Source: an uncultured Clostridia bacterium (GTDB taxonomy: Bacteria; Bacillota; Clostridia; UBA1381). Taken from it: a stretch of 64,000 nucleotides of DNA. The stretch spans positions 13,432 to 77,431 of the forward strand of contig CAKSQL010000010.1 in assembly GCA_934486735.1 (NCBI GenBank). The letters are read 5' to 3'. Below the pieces are notes generated by a model, which saw only the letters and a program-made list of their open reading frames with translations, did no database searches and was not told the origin of the DNA. Positions 16,934 to 25,437 of the stretch are shown here, one piece after another (position 1 is the first letter of the stretch; the number at the start of each line of letters is the position of its first letter). Made by a program: the position numbers and the translations under genes.

Positions 16934-18088
16934 TTAGCCGAGGAATGCCATCGGGTCTTGCGCTGCGCCGTTTGTCTGAATTTCAAAATGACAGTGCGGA
17001 CCGGTGCTGTTCCCTGTGCTGCCTACGCGTGCAATCAGCTGACCTTGGGTAACTGTCTCGCCCGCGCTTACGAGCAGCTCGCTGCAATGAGCGTAATATG
17101 TTACATATCCGTTTTTGTGGTCTATTTTTATAAGATTTCCGTAGCTGCCCTGGTTGCCCGAGAAGATTACCACGCCGGTATCAGATGCCTTAATCGGTGT
17201 GCCTGTCGGAGCACCGATGTCGATTCCGTTGTGCATACGCCCCCATCTTCCGCCGTAGGGAGATGTGATTTTGCCCGATGCGGGCATTATAAAGCTGCCG
17301 CTGCCCATATTCGGAATTTCCTTTGTTCCTATATTAATAATTTCGTCGGTCGGCTCTTTCAAAAGCGCTTCGGAAATTATACTTTTAGAGGTCTGGACAC
17401 CATTGGTGTACTCAATAATGGCAGAAACCGCGTATTCGCCCACTTCGCCGTCCTGAACTGTCCTTTTGCTGCCGACAGCAAGCGTATCATCATTTTGCTC
17501 TATGGTCTCAAAATCTTTTGTTGAGTAATATACTGTGCTGACGGTTGTTTTCACATGCAGCCTGCCCGAATCAAGAAGATATCGGCTTGCCTCCTCGGGA
17601 GTGATGATAGCTGCTGCACTGACCTGCTTTGCAATAATTTCGGTGTTTTCACGTATCGATGAAGTTCCGCCGTCTATCGAAAATTCCGAGCAGATAAGCG
17701 ATAAAGCTTTTTCGGCATTTTCTTTGGTCTTGAAGCTGCAAAGCTCCTCGCCGTCCGATACCAAAACATATCCGTCGGTCATATAGCTTGAAAGCTGCGC
17801 AATGTTGTTTTTAAGCTCCTCGTCGGATGAAAGCAGGTTTTTATCCATAATAACGCCTTTTATTTCGACATTGGGATTTAAAGTGTATTCATCGCCGAAG
17901 TCGGAGCTTAGGGTCTCATTAACCGAATTTAGTGCTGTTTCATATGTTGAACTATCCTCAACATATCCGATTGTTTTACCCTCAACAATAATTTTATATC
18001 CGCCGGTGCAGTAATGATTGAGTATGCCGCTGCCGGCACTTACTCCGATTACAACGCTGCACAGTGCGGCAATTCTTTTTTGCATCAT
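16934..18088 (-). CDS. G5-domain M23-family metallopeptidase (cell-wall hydrolase)
   Basis: 384 aa: an N-terminal hydrophobic signal/anchor (ALCSVVIGVSAGSGIL), a non-catalytic region (about residues 35-190), a G5 domain (KTTVSTVYYSTKDFETI...GEYAVSAIIEYTNG), then an M23 LytM peptidase with HNGIDIGAPTGTP as the first zinc motif and HCHFEIQ as the HxH motif. It should cleave peptidoglycan cross-bridges outside the membrane. ATG at 18088 has AAAGGA 10 nt upstream; a TTG at 18097 in frame is less likely. It ends about 85 bp from the convergent cpsB-type terminator. Confidence 0.9.
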   Translation of the reverse strand: MMQKRIAALCSVVIGVSAGSGILNHYCTGGYKIIVEGKTIGYVEDSSTYETALNSVNETLSSDFGDEYTLNPNVEIKGVIMDKNLLSSDEELKNNIAQLSSYMTDGYVLVSDGEELCSFKTKENAEKALSLICSEFSIDGGTSSIRENTEIIAKQVSAAAIITPEEASRYLLDSGRLHVKTTVSTVYYSTKDFETIEQNDDTLAVGSKRTVQDGEVGEYAVSAIIEYTNGVQTSKSIISEALLKEPTDEIINIGTKEIPNMGSGSFIMPASGKITSPYGGRWGRMHNGIDIGAPTGTPIKASDTGVVIFSGNQGSYGNLIKIDHKNGYVTYYAHCSELLVSAGETVTQGQLIARVGSTGNSTGPHCHFEIQTNGAAQDPMAFLG

Positions 18089-18430
18089 TAAAAACAAATC
18101 CTTTCGTAAACAAAGCTTTTATTATTATGTATATTCATCTTATTAAGCAAATATTACAAAAATATTAAAAACATTTTCTATTATACACAATAACTGTGTA
18201 TTTTTCAAGTGTTTTTTATTAAGAAATTGTTAAAATGGGTCAGACGTCAAAAAACAAAAGAAAATATGGAAATATTTTGTGAAAATCTTACATATATAAA
18301 TTAACAGTTTGTAAATTTGAAAAAAAACACTTTAATAATTCGAAAAAGTATGTTATAATGCTAAGAGGGCATGAAAATCCCGATAGTTTAATGACAATAA
18401 TAAAATTAAAATAAATAAGGAATGGAAACT
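18089..18430. promoter_or_regulatory. Divergent intergenic region, M23 peptidase / clpE
   Basis: AT-rich and without a gene. It holds a hairpin or operator-like repeat ATACACA/TGTGTAT (18183-18189, 18195-18201) followed by T5, and the extended -10 promoter of clpE. I looked for the CtsR heptad repeat expected before clp genes; only GTCA half-sites 7 bp apart occur near 18240, the wrong spacing. Confidence 0.6.
18331..18359 (+). promoter_or_regulatory. Extended -10 promoter of clpE
   Basis: TGTTATAAT (TATAAT at 18354-18359 with an upstream TG) and a weak -35 TTTAAT at 18331-18336, 17 bp apart. Confidence 0.65.
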
Positions 18431-20713
18431 ATGAAATTATGTTCAAGATGTCATAAAAACCCTGCCGTTGTTTTTATAGCAAAGGTGGAGGGCGATAAGA
18501 CAGTACAGGAGGGCTTGTGCCTTGCCTGTGCAAAGGAGCTTGGAATTGCTCCGCTGAATCAGATGATGGAGAATTTGGGAATAAACGACGATGATATAGA
18601 TATGCTCAACGGCGAAATGTCAGAATTTATTAGCAACCTTGAAAATTTGGATAATCCGGAGGAAATGCGTGATATGCTGACAACGGGCGGTGATGAGGGA
18701 GAAGAAGGCGGAGCCGCGACCGCACCGCTTGATTTCCTTAACAATATTTTCGGCAAGGAGTCGGAAAAGACAGAGAGGACCGAAAAAAAGCGTCCGGGCA
18801 AAAAGCAGAAAAAGAGCATGCTCGATACCTATGGCACAAATCTGACCGCGAAAGCTGCACTCGGCAAGGTGGACAGGGTTGTGAACCGCGGTGCGGAGAT
18901 AGACAGAGTTATCCAGATTCTGAACAGACGTACCAAAAACAATCCTGTAATTCTCGGTGAACCGGGTGTCGGAAAGACGGCGATAGCGGAGGGGTTGGCG
19001 AGCCGTATTTTCGAAAAAAATGTTCCGCCGAAGCTGTTCGGATATCAGCTTTATCTCTTGGATTTCGCGGCTCTTGTTGCGGGAACACAGTTTAGGGGTC
19101 AGTTTGAAGCAAGGCTTAAGAACGTGCTTTCCGAAGCGGCGGATGCAGGTAATGTAATACTCGTTATAGATGAAATTCATAACATTGTTGCAGCGGGCGA
19201 TGCCGAGGGCGCAATGAGCGCGGCGAATATCTTAAAGCCGGCTTTGGCAAGAGGAGAAATACAGATTATTGGCGCGACAACGCTTTCCGAGTACAGAAAG
19301 CATATAGAAAAGGACAGCGCGCTTGAGAGACGTTTTCAGCCTGTTTTGGTGGATGAGCCGACTACAGCCGAAAGCATTGAGATTTTAAAGGGCATAAAGG
19401 ATTATTACGAGGATTATCATAAGGTAAAAATTTCGGATGAGATAATTAAAGACGCGGTTTTGCTTTCGGAAAGATATATAACCGACCGATTTTTGCCCGA
19501 TAAGGCAATTGATGTAATAGATGAAGCAGGTTCAAGGGTCAACCTTAAAAACCGCGCATTGTACGAGCTGAAAATAGCCAGGGACAGATTGTCGGATATT
19601 GCAAGAGAAAGCAGCGATGCGGCAGCAAAAGAGGAATATGAAAGGGTTGCTGAGCTTCGCAGCGAGGAACTTAAAATAGAAGGAACGCTTGCCGAGACCG
19701 AAAAAGAGGCTGAAAGTGCCGAAATAACCTTTGACGATATCGCGGCGGTTATAGAGGGCTGGACAAAAATTCCGGTTCACAGACTCAGCGAGAGCGAAAC
19801 AGATAAGCTGTTGAATCTGGAATCGAGGATACATCAGCGCGTGATCGGACAGGATGAAGCCGTCGGCGCGGTTGCAAGGGCAATTCGCCGCGGCAGGGCG
19901 GATATTTCGATAAGAAAACGACCGGTATCGTTTATTTTTGCAGGACCGACCGGCGTTGGTAAAACCGAGCTTGTTAAGACCATAGCGGAGGTTATGTTCG
20001 ACCGCGAGGATGCGCTGATTCGATTTGATATGTCAGAATTTATGGAAAAGCACTCGGTTTCAAAACTCATCGGCTCGCCCCCGGGATATGTCGGCTATGA
20101 CGATGCCGGTCAGTTAACCGAGAAGGTGAGAAGAAAGCCGTATTCAGTTATTCTTTTGGACGAAATTGAAAAGGCAGACCCGGAGGTGTTCAATCTCTTT
20201 TTACAGATACTGGACGACGGACGTGTTGCGGACAGCCATGGAAAGATAGTAAACTTTGAAAATACTATCATTATAATGACAACAAATGCAGGGTCGGAAT
20301 TTAAAGTTAAGGCTCTCGGTTTTGGCGCGGATAATGAAGTTACACTCGCCGATAATGTCGATAAGAGCTTGAAAGACAGATTCCGTCCGGAGTTTTTGAA
20401 CAGAATAGACGAAATTGTCACATTTAAGCCTCTTACCAAGGATGAATTGCGCGATATAATAGACTTGCTCATAAAGGATATTACTCAAAAGCTCGCGGAG
20501 AAAAATGCGGAGCTTGTAATTTCCAAGGACGCAAAGGAGCTTATTTTGGAAAAAGGCTACAATGTGCAATACGGCGCAAGACCGCTCAAAAGAGCTATCA
20601 GAGTTCTTTTGGAGGATAAGCTTTCCATGCTCGCGCTGGAGGGCAAAATTAAAGACGGATGCAGAATAAATGCCGAAAGAAAGGATGATGAAATAGAAAT
20701 TTCGGTACTGTAA
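18431..20713 (+). CDS. clpE: ClpE-type AAA+ ATPase (Clp protease ATP-binding subunit)
   Basis: 760 aa. An N-terminal Cys4 zinc finger (CSRC at residues 4-7, CLAC at 30-33) replaces the double ClpN repeat of ClpC, marking the ClpE type. A linker rich in charged residues follows, then AAA-1 with Walker A GEPGVGKT (176-183) and Walker B VILVIDEIHN, a short middle helix pair, and AAA-2 with AGPTGVGKTE and VILLDEIEKAD. The LGF tripeptide in KALGFGAD is the ClpP-docking loop. It unfolds substrates for ClpP in the cytoplasm. ATG at 18431 has AAGGA 9 nt upstream; the ATG at 18422 sits directly on that site. Confidence 0.9.
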   Translation: MKLCSRCHKNPAVVFIAKVEGDKTVQEGLCLACAKELGIAPLNQMMENLGINDDDIDMLNGEMSEFISNLENLDNPEEMRDMLTTGGDEGEEGGAATAPLDFLNNIFGKESEKTERTEKKRPGKKQKKSMLDTYGTNLTAKAALGKVDRVVNRGAEIDRVIQILNRRTKNNPVILGEPGVGKTAIAEGLASRIFEKNVPPKLFGYQLYLLDFAALVAGTQFRGQFEARLKNVLSEAADAGNVILVIDEIHNIVAAGDAEGAMSAANILKPALARGEIQIIGATTLSEYRKHIEKDSALERRFQPVLVDEPTTAESIEILKGIKDYYEDYHKVKISDEIIKDAVLLSERYITDRFLPDKAIDVIDEAGSRVNLKNRALYELKIARDRLSDIARESSDAAAKEEYERVAELRSEELKIEGTLAETEKEAESAEITFDDIAAVIEGWTKIPVHRLSESETDKLLNLESRIHQRVIGQDEAVGAVARAIRRGRADISIRKRPVSFIFAGPTGVGKTELVKTIAEVMFDREDALIRFDMSEFMEKHSVSKLIGSPPGYVGYDDAGQLTEKVRRKPYSVILLDEIEKADPEVFNLFLQILDDGRVADSHGKIVNFENTIIIMTTNAGSEFKVKALGFGADNEVTLADNVDKSLKDRFRPEFLNRIDEIVTFKPLTKDELRDIIDLLIKDITQKLAEKNAELVISKDAKELILEKGYNVQYGARPLKRAIRVLLEDKLSMLALEGKIKDGCRINAERKDDEIEISVL

Positions 20714-20761
20714 AGAGTTGTATTTTACAGCTTATATAAAATAAATAGGGGAGATAAAATT

Positions 20762-22030
20762 ATGAAAAAAAGCATTTTGGCTGCCATTCTTGCAGCAGCT
20801 ATGGCATTGTCCGGGACGGCAGCTTTGGCAAACGAGTCGGACGGACTGCCCGAGACGGCATACACGCTGACAGAACGCCAGACAATGTTTACCGGTGAAA
20901 GGATATCGGTAAGCGTACATATCGAGGATGCGGCGAATATCATTCCGCAGAATGCGGTTTTCGGAATCTATAATGCTGACGGACAGTTTTTGGGTGCTCA
21001 GCATATATGGGTCGCGGACGTTGCGGCAAATCACAAAATTAACTTTGAAGTGCCGCAGTATTACCTCGGAGACACATTTTATCTGAAGCTTTTCAGCGGT
21101 GCGGCTAAGATTCAATATGCGTCCGGGTATTACAATCCGGGCGATATGATACCGCTCGAAACTTATACATATGTTGACGAGAGCGGAGACCGCGTGTACG
21201 GATATCAGTTTTCAATAAGCGCGACCCCGGTTTCGGGCGCGGCTGTCAAAGCGTATGCCAACGGTTGGGAGCTGTACTTTAAGAATCCGGCAAAGGTTGT
21301 CGGCGGTGTGTGCATGATTCCGATGTTCGAATATCTCGATGCGCTGGAAATACGCGGAAGTGCCGAGGTGAATAATGACTCGGGCAGAATAGACATAACC
21401 TCGAACGGGCATAAGGTTACATTTTTTTTAAACGGAAATGACATGTACGCGGATGACAAGATAACATACTCTGAGACTACACCGATGAAAATTAACGGCG
21501 TGATATATCTGCCGTTCAGATTCCTGGTGGAGGGACTGGGCGGAACTCTGTCGGTCGGAACGGAAAACGGATGCTTAAAAGTTTCGGCAGAGCTGAGAGG
21601 AGATTCGCTGAATGCATCGGAAAGATTCGTGAACGATAATGCGATAAGAAGTAAGACGGATTATCTCATTTGGGTATCAAAGAGCAAATTCACCGTAACG
21701 GTGTTCAAGAACATGAACGGAATCTGGAAAGAGCAGGACGCGTTCCAATGCTCGATAGGCGCTCCGAGCACTCCGACAATCACCGGTCAGTTTGAATACT
21801 TCTCGCGTGAAGCACGCTGGAGTTATCCGACATATTATGTCGGACCGATTATGCGATTCTATAAAGGATATGCGCTGCACAGCACACTTTTGAGATATGA
21901 CGGTTCGAATGCGGACGGCAGACTCGGCAAGCGTATTTCGCATGGGTGCGTAAGACTTGCTCCGGCAAATATTAATTGGATGGTGGACAATATTCCGCTG
22001 CATACTAAAGTATATGTGACAGAACAATAA
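20762..22030 (+). CDS. Secreted L,D-transpeptidase with copper-amine-oxidase N-terminal domain
   Basis: 422 aa with a signal peptide (MKKSILAAILAAAMALSGTAALA). Residues about 155-275 contain a copper-amine-oxidase N-terminal (stalk) domain (YLPFRFLVEGLGGTLSV). The C-terminus is a YkuD L,D-transpeptidase domain ending in ALHSTLL...KRISHGCVRLAP, which holds the catalytic His and Cys. It should form or exchange 3-3 peptidoglycan cross-links at the cell surface. GGGGAG precedes the ATG. It follows clpE by 48 bp, so it could share transcripts, and is closed by a strong terminator. Confidence 0.92.
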   Translation: MKKSILAAILAAAMALSGTAALANESDGLPETAYTLTERQTMFTGERISVSVHIEDAANIIPQNAVFGIYNADGQFLGAQHIWVADVAANHKINFEVPQYYLGDTFYLKLFSGAAKIQYASGYYNPGDMIPLETYTYVDESGDRVYGYQFSISATPVSGAAVKAYANGWELYFKNPAKVVGGVCMIPMFEYLDALEIRGSAEVNNDSGRIDITSNGHKVTFFLNGNDMYADDKITYSETTPMKINGVIYLPFRFLVEGLGGTLSVGTENGCLKVSAELRGDSLNASERFVNDNAIRSKTDYLIWVSKSKFTVTVFKNMNGIWKEQDAFQCSIGAPSTPTITGQFEYFSREARWSYPTYYVGPIMRFYKGYALHSTLLRYDGSNADGRLGKRISHGCVRLAPANINWMVDNIPLHTKVYVTEQ

Positions 22031-22090
22031 GGCTGTAAAAAAGCACAGAGATGCTATTATAAAGTTATAGTATTTGCTTAAAAAGATAAA

Positions 22091-22131
22091 AAAATTGAAA
22101 TCCGCAAAACTGAGGATTTCAATTTTTTTTT
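22091..22131 (+). terminator. Rho-independent terminator
   Basis: 13-bp stem AAAATTGAAATCC / GGATTTCAATTTT (22091-22103 with 22114-22126) with a T-run of nine. It also has an A-tract on the left and so could serve the minus-strand metal operon. The following 22132-22266 shows only small hairpins and no gene. Confidence 0.9.
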
Positions 22132-22266
22132 GCTCTTGAACGACACTTCAAACGCACCGCTTGGATTGAACCGTCGGGCGCGTGAAGCGTTCTGCACTCT
22201 TTTTTGCAGCCTGTTTTGTTAAGTTTGTATCGGAAAATCAAATGTTTCTCCATATGGACGAATGTT

Positions 22267-23106
22267 CTATTTTGCACATGAAATCAGTGAAAATATAAGA
22301 AATACCACTATATCAACCGCAACAATTACCGAGCCGACCGGGGCGGAGGCGAGAATCGAAATTACCATTCCCAGGGCAGTGCATATCACCGATGTAACAG
22401 CTGAGCAGATAATTACGCCCTTGAAGCTTTTAAAAAGCCGCATTGCCGACAGCGGCGGAAAAATTATCAGCGCCGAGGTGAGAAGTGAGCCGACAAGATT
22501 CATTGCCAATACAATTATTACAGCCGTTATAACCGCGATTAAAAGATTATAAAGCTCGGTGTGTATGCCGACAGCGGCGGCAAATGCCTCGTCGAACGTA
22601 ACGGCAAAAATTTTGTTATACAAAACTATAAATATCGCCAATACCAACGCGGACAAGCCGACACAAAGCCACACATCGGTTTTTGACAGGGTGAGTATCG
22701 ATGCCGAGCCGAAAAGCGTGCTGCACACATCTCCGGAGAGATTGGGCGAGGATGAGAAGATATTCATAAAAAGATATCCGATTGCCAAAGCTCCGACCGA
22801 AAGCATTGCTATAGCGGCGTCGCCCTTGATTTTCACCTTTCTGCCGCCCTTTAAAAGAAGTATTGCCGCGATAATTGTGACCGGCAGAATAACCACCATA
22901 TCCGAAACGAGATTTAATACCGATGCAATTGCCATTGCTCCGAAAGCAACATGTGAAAGCCCGTCCCCGATAAAGGAATATCGTTTCAAAACCAGAGTTA
23001 CGCCCAAAAGCGATGAGCAAAGCGCGGTCAGAATTCCTGCAATAAGGGCATAGCGGACAAACGGATATGCCATATATTCCGCAAGCTTTAAAATAATTTC
23101 TGTCAT
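22267..23106 (-). CDS. Metal ABC transporter permease, ZnuB type (ABC-3 family)
   Basis: 279 aa, about eight membrane helices, with SFIGDGLSHVAFGAMAIA and the GSLLTSALIIFPPLSAMRL segment characteristic of ABC-3 permeases for zinc or manganese. It forms the membrane channel with the ATPase encoded just upstream (24 bp). Two starts are possible: ATG 23115, placed only 2 nt after GAAAGGA, and ATG 23106 at better spacing, used here. It is the last gene of the fur-SBP-ATPase-permease operon. Confidence 0.93.
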   Translation of the reverse strand: MTEIILKLAEYMAYPFVRYALIAGILTALCSSLLGVTLVLKRYSFIGDGLSHVAFGAMAIASVLNLVSDMVVILPVTIIAAILLLKGGRKVKIKGDAAIAMLSVGALAIGYLFMNIFSSSPNLSGDVCSTLFGSASILTLSKTDVWLCVGLSALVLAIFIVLYNKIFAVTFDEAFAAAVGIHTELYNLLIAVITAVIIVLAMNLVGSLLTSALIIFPPLSAMRLFKSFKGVIICSAVTSVICTALGMVISILASAPVGSVIVAVDIVVFLIFSLISCAK

Positions 23107-23130
23107 CTTTTTCATTTCCTTTCAATGAAA

Positions 23131-23826
23131 TCAAAGCATAAATCTTTGACCTGTTTCGCTTTTTATATACTCATTGACAGTGCCGTAAAAGCTTTCGCTG
23201 TGCCCGACATGCAAAATGTGCGATGAATATCTTATTGCTGCTCGCACATCATGCGATACCATTATAACGGTGATGTCTTTGTCTTTGTTAATTTCCGAAA
23301 TAAGTCCGTACATCTCAGCGGTAACGCGCGGATCAAGACCTGTGACGGGTTCGTCGAGAACAATCATTTTTGTGGCGGCGCATAAAGCGCGTGCCAAAAA
23401 TACGCGCTGCTGCTGACCTCCGGACAGCTCACGATAGCAGCGCTTTGCCAAATCCGATATCCCAAGTCGTTCCATTTCGGCTGCTGCCTGAGCCTTTTCC
23501 GCCTTGCTGTAAAAGGGCAGAAATTTATGACGCGCCAAAAAGCCGGACATAACAACCTCCGAAACCGAGGATGGAAAATCCTTTTGAATATCGGTCTGCT
23601 GCGGCAGATATCCGATCTCATTTCTTTTTAAGCCGTCTCCGAATTTGACACTCCCGGAAAGCGGAGTGTTGAGATTTAAAATTGTTTTTACAAGGGTGCT
23701 TTTTCCCGAGCCGTTTTCACCGACGATGCAGATATAGTCTCCGCGCTCGGCGGCAAAGCTGATATTTTCCGCAACGGTTCGTCCGTCGTATCCGATTGAA
23801 AGATTTGAGCATGTAAGCTGTGACAT
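23131..23826 (-). CDS. Metal ABC transporter ATP-binding protein, ZnuC type
   Basis: 231 aa with Walker A GENGSGKSTL, Q-loop GYLPQQ, signature LSGGQQQRVFLARAL, Walker B MIVLDEPVTGLD and the switch His in VSHDVRAA. This is the full ABC ATPase domain and drives uptake through the ZnuB-type permease. GAGGAA precedes ATG 23826 at about 10 nt. The 60 bp between it and the substrate-binding protein gene show no promoter I trust. Confidence 0.95.
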   Translation of the reverse strand: MSQLTCSNLSIGYDGRTVAENISFAAERGDYICIVGENGSGKSTLVKTILNLNTPLSGSVKFGDGLKRNEIGYLPQQTDIQKDFPSSVSEVVMSGFLARHKFLPFYSKAEKAQAAAEMERLGISDLAKRCYRELSGGQQQRVFLARALCAATKMIVLDEPVTGLDPRVTAEMYGLISEINKDKDITVIMVSHDVRAAIRYSSHILHVGHSESFYGTVNEYIKSETGQRFML

Positions 23827-23886
23827 AGTTAATTCATTCCTCGTATAATAAATATAGTAGTTTTTGTAAGTTCCTCTCCAAGAACT

Positions 23887-24831
23887 TTAGTTAAGTGTTT
23901 CCGCAATGGCAGCAAGATTTTTTCTCATGGCTGAAAGATAGGTAAGACCGGCTGTTTCGATGTCCTGCATCTTGACCGATTGCAGCGAATCAAGCGTCAG
24001 AATTTTACGGTTTTTATCGTTCGAATTGTTTATCACCGTCTCCGCAACAGCGGCGTTTCCGCCGTCTATTATCATAACTGCCGGGAGCTGCTCGCTGTCG
24101 AGCTTCCCGGCGAGAAAAGTTATCGTTTCAAAGCTTGCCTCCGATTCGGCGGAGCAGCCGGGAAATGCAGCGTAGTAGGTAAGTCCGTAGTCCTCTGTCA
24201 GATAGCGGAACGGGAATCGGTCGGCAAAAACAAGAGTTTTGCGCTTGGATGAGCTGATAATGTTTGAATATTGTTCATCGAGCTGCTGCAATTCGGATAT
24301 ATATTCTTTTGCGTTTTGATGATACAATTCACTGTTTTGGGGGTCTATATCGGAGATTGTATCGGCAAGCGATGAACAGATTTTCTCGGCATTGCGCAAG
24401 GAGAGCCACACATGCTCATCCGCTTCTTCGTCGTGACCGAGATGTGTTTCTTCCTCCATTCCGTCGACGTGTTCTTCGTCAAGGACCGAATTGCCCAAAA
24501 TATCAAGCATATTAACGGCTGTCACCTCGGGGGTTTTGTCCAGAGTGTTTTTTATCCATTTGTCCGACGTGCCGCCGACATAAACCACCGCATCGGCAGA
24601 TGAAAGCTTGATTATATCGTCCGCAGACGGCTGAAAGCTGTGCATATCGGTTCCGTTGTCAATCAAAAGGGTAACATCGGTATTTTCCGCGCCCTTTGTT
24701 ATCTCACGGACCCAATCATATTGCGGAAAAATCGTGCATAAAATGTGAATTTTTCCGTCGTCATGAGTCTGCGGCGCGCTGCACCCGGAGAGTGCAAAAA
24801 GGGCAGAGAGCAGGCATAATAATTTTTTCAT
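23887..24831 (-). CDS. Metal ABC transporter substrate-binding lipoprotein, ZnuA-like
   Basis: 314 aa. MKKLLCLLSALFALSGC is a lipoprotein signal (lipobox LSGC). Metal-site candidates are DMHSFQPS (first His) and DEHVWLS (second His), with an acidic/His-containing loop between (EEETHLGHDEEADEH). The third ligand position, usually His in ZnuA, reads DRFPFRY here, and a conserved AFPGCSAESEAS stretch follows. The true start is ATG 24831 (AAAGGA 9 nt upstream), 4 bp after the fur-family stop; the frame runs on into that gene. It captures Zn2+ (or Mn2+) outside the membrane. Confidence 0.92.
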   Translation of the reverse strand: MKKLLCLLSALFALSGCSAPQTHDDGKIHILCTIFPQYDWVREITKGAENTDVTLLIDNGTDMHSFQPSADDIIKLSSADAVVYVGGTSDKWIKNTLDKTPEVTAVNMLDILGNSVLDEEHVDGMEEETHLGHDEEADEHVWLSLRNAEKICSSLADTISDIDPQNSELYHQNAKEYISELQQLDEQYSNIISSSKRKTLVFADRFPFRYLTEDYGLTYYAAFPGCSAESEASFETITFLAGKLDSEQLPAVMIIDGGNAAVAETVINNSNDKNRKILTLDSLQSVKMQDIETAGLTYLSAMRKNLAAIAETLN

Positions 24832-24835
24832 TTTT

Positions 24836-25255
24836 TTAATTCCTTTCTGCTTTATCGGATTTGCAGCTTTCACATTTTCCAAAAAGAACGGTTTTTCCGC
24901 GGTCGACGGAGAAGTTGCTTAATGTCGAAATTTCCTTTAAAAGCGCGTCCGAAACGGTGTCGTTCATGTGAATCAATCTGCCGCAGCCGGTGCACTTCAT
25001 ATGCAGGTGGTGTCCGCATTGCTCTCCGTTTGTTATCTGATAAAGAAAACGCCGTTTCCTGTCTCCGGGAAAACGCTTTACCAAGCCGTCCTCAACCAAT
25101 GTCGGCATAAGCCTGTAAATGGTGCTCAGTCCCGGTGCGTTTATGCCGGAGAGAAGCATTTCTTTTTCAATTTCTTCAATTGTGAAGCTTTCGCCGCTGT
25201 GCTGCGAAAGAAAATCTATAAGCAGTTTCTTCTGCTCGGTTTTGTATGCTGCCAA
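24836..25255 (-). CDS. Fur-family regulator, probable Zur
   Basis: 139 aa: an N-terminal winged helix (APGLSTIYRLMPTLVEDGLV) and a dimerisation/metal domain with HHLHMKCTGCGRL and a second CESC pair near the C-terminus, the two CxxC structural zinc sites. As the first gene of a zinc-type ABC operon and behind a Fur-family box, it is most likely Zur, repressing its own operon when zinc is plentiful. Fur and PerR cannot be fully excluded from sequence. Confidence 0.9.
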   Translation of the reverse strand: MAAYKTEQKKLLIDFLSQHSGESFTIEEIEKEMLLSGINAPGLSTIYRLMPTLVEDGLVKRFPGDRKRRFLYQITNGEQCGHHLHMKCTGCGRLIHMNDTVSDALLKEISTLSNFSVDRGKTVLFGKCESCKSDKAERN

Positions 25256-25273
25256 AACAACATCCCTCCAATT

Positions 25274-25288
25274 TGAGAATAACTCTCA
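25274..25288. promoter_or_regulatory. Fur-family (7-1-7) operator, probable Zur box
   Basis: TGAGAAT-A-ACTCTCA is a 7-1-7 inverted repeat with one mismatch, matching the geometry of Fur/Zur/PerR boxes. It covers the predicted transcription start of the metal operon, a position that would block transcription. Confidence 0.75.
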
Positions 25289-25292
25289 TATT

Positions 25293-25321
25293 ATTATACT
25301 ACAGTTTGCATTTTTTGTCAA
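25293..25321 (-). promoter_or_regulatory. Sigma-A promoter of the fur/zur-znu operon
   Basis: Read on the minus strand: TTGACA (25321-25316), 17-bp spacer, TATAAT (25298-25293), both consensus. Confidence 0.92.
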
Positions 25322-25437
25322 TAGCTTTCAGATAATCAAAAATGTCTAAAAATTTATATTTTTTGTCTAAAGAATTATAGAAATATTATTCAAAATGCGA
25401 TATAATATATGCATAAAAACAGAAAGGAATGAGGACT

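Noticed and set aside
18230..18260. CtsR operator upstream of clpE
   Set aside because: GTCA half-sites are 7 bp apart instead of the 10 expected for the CtsR heptad repeat.
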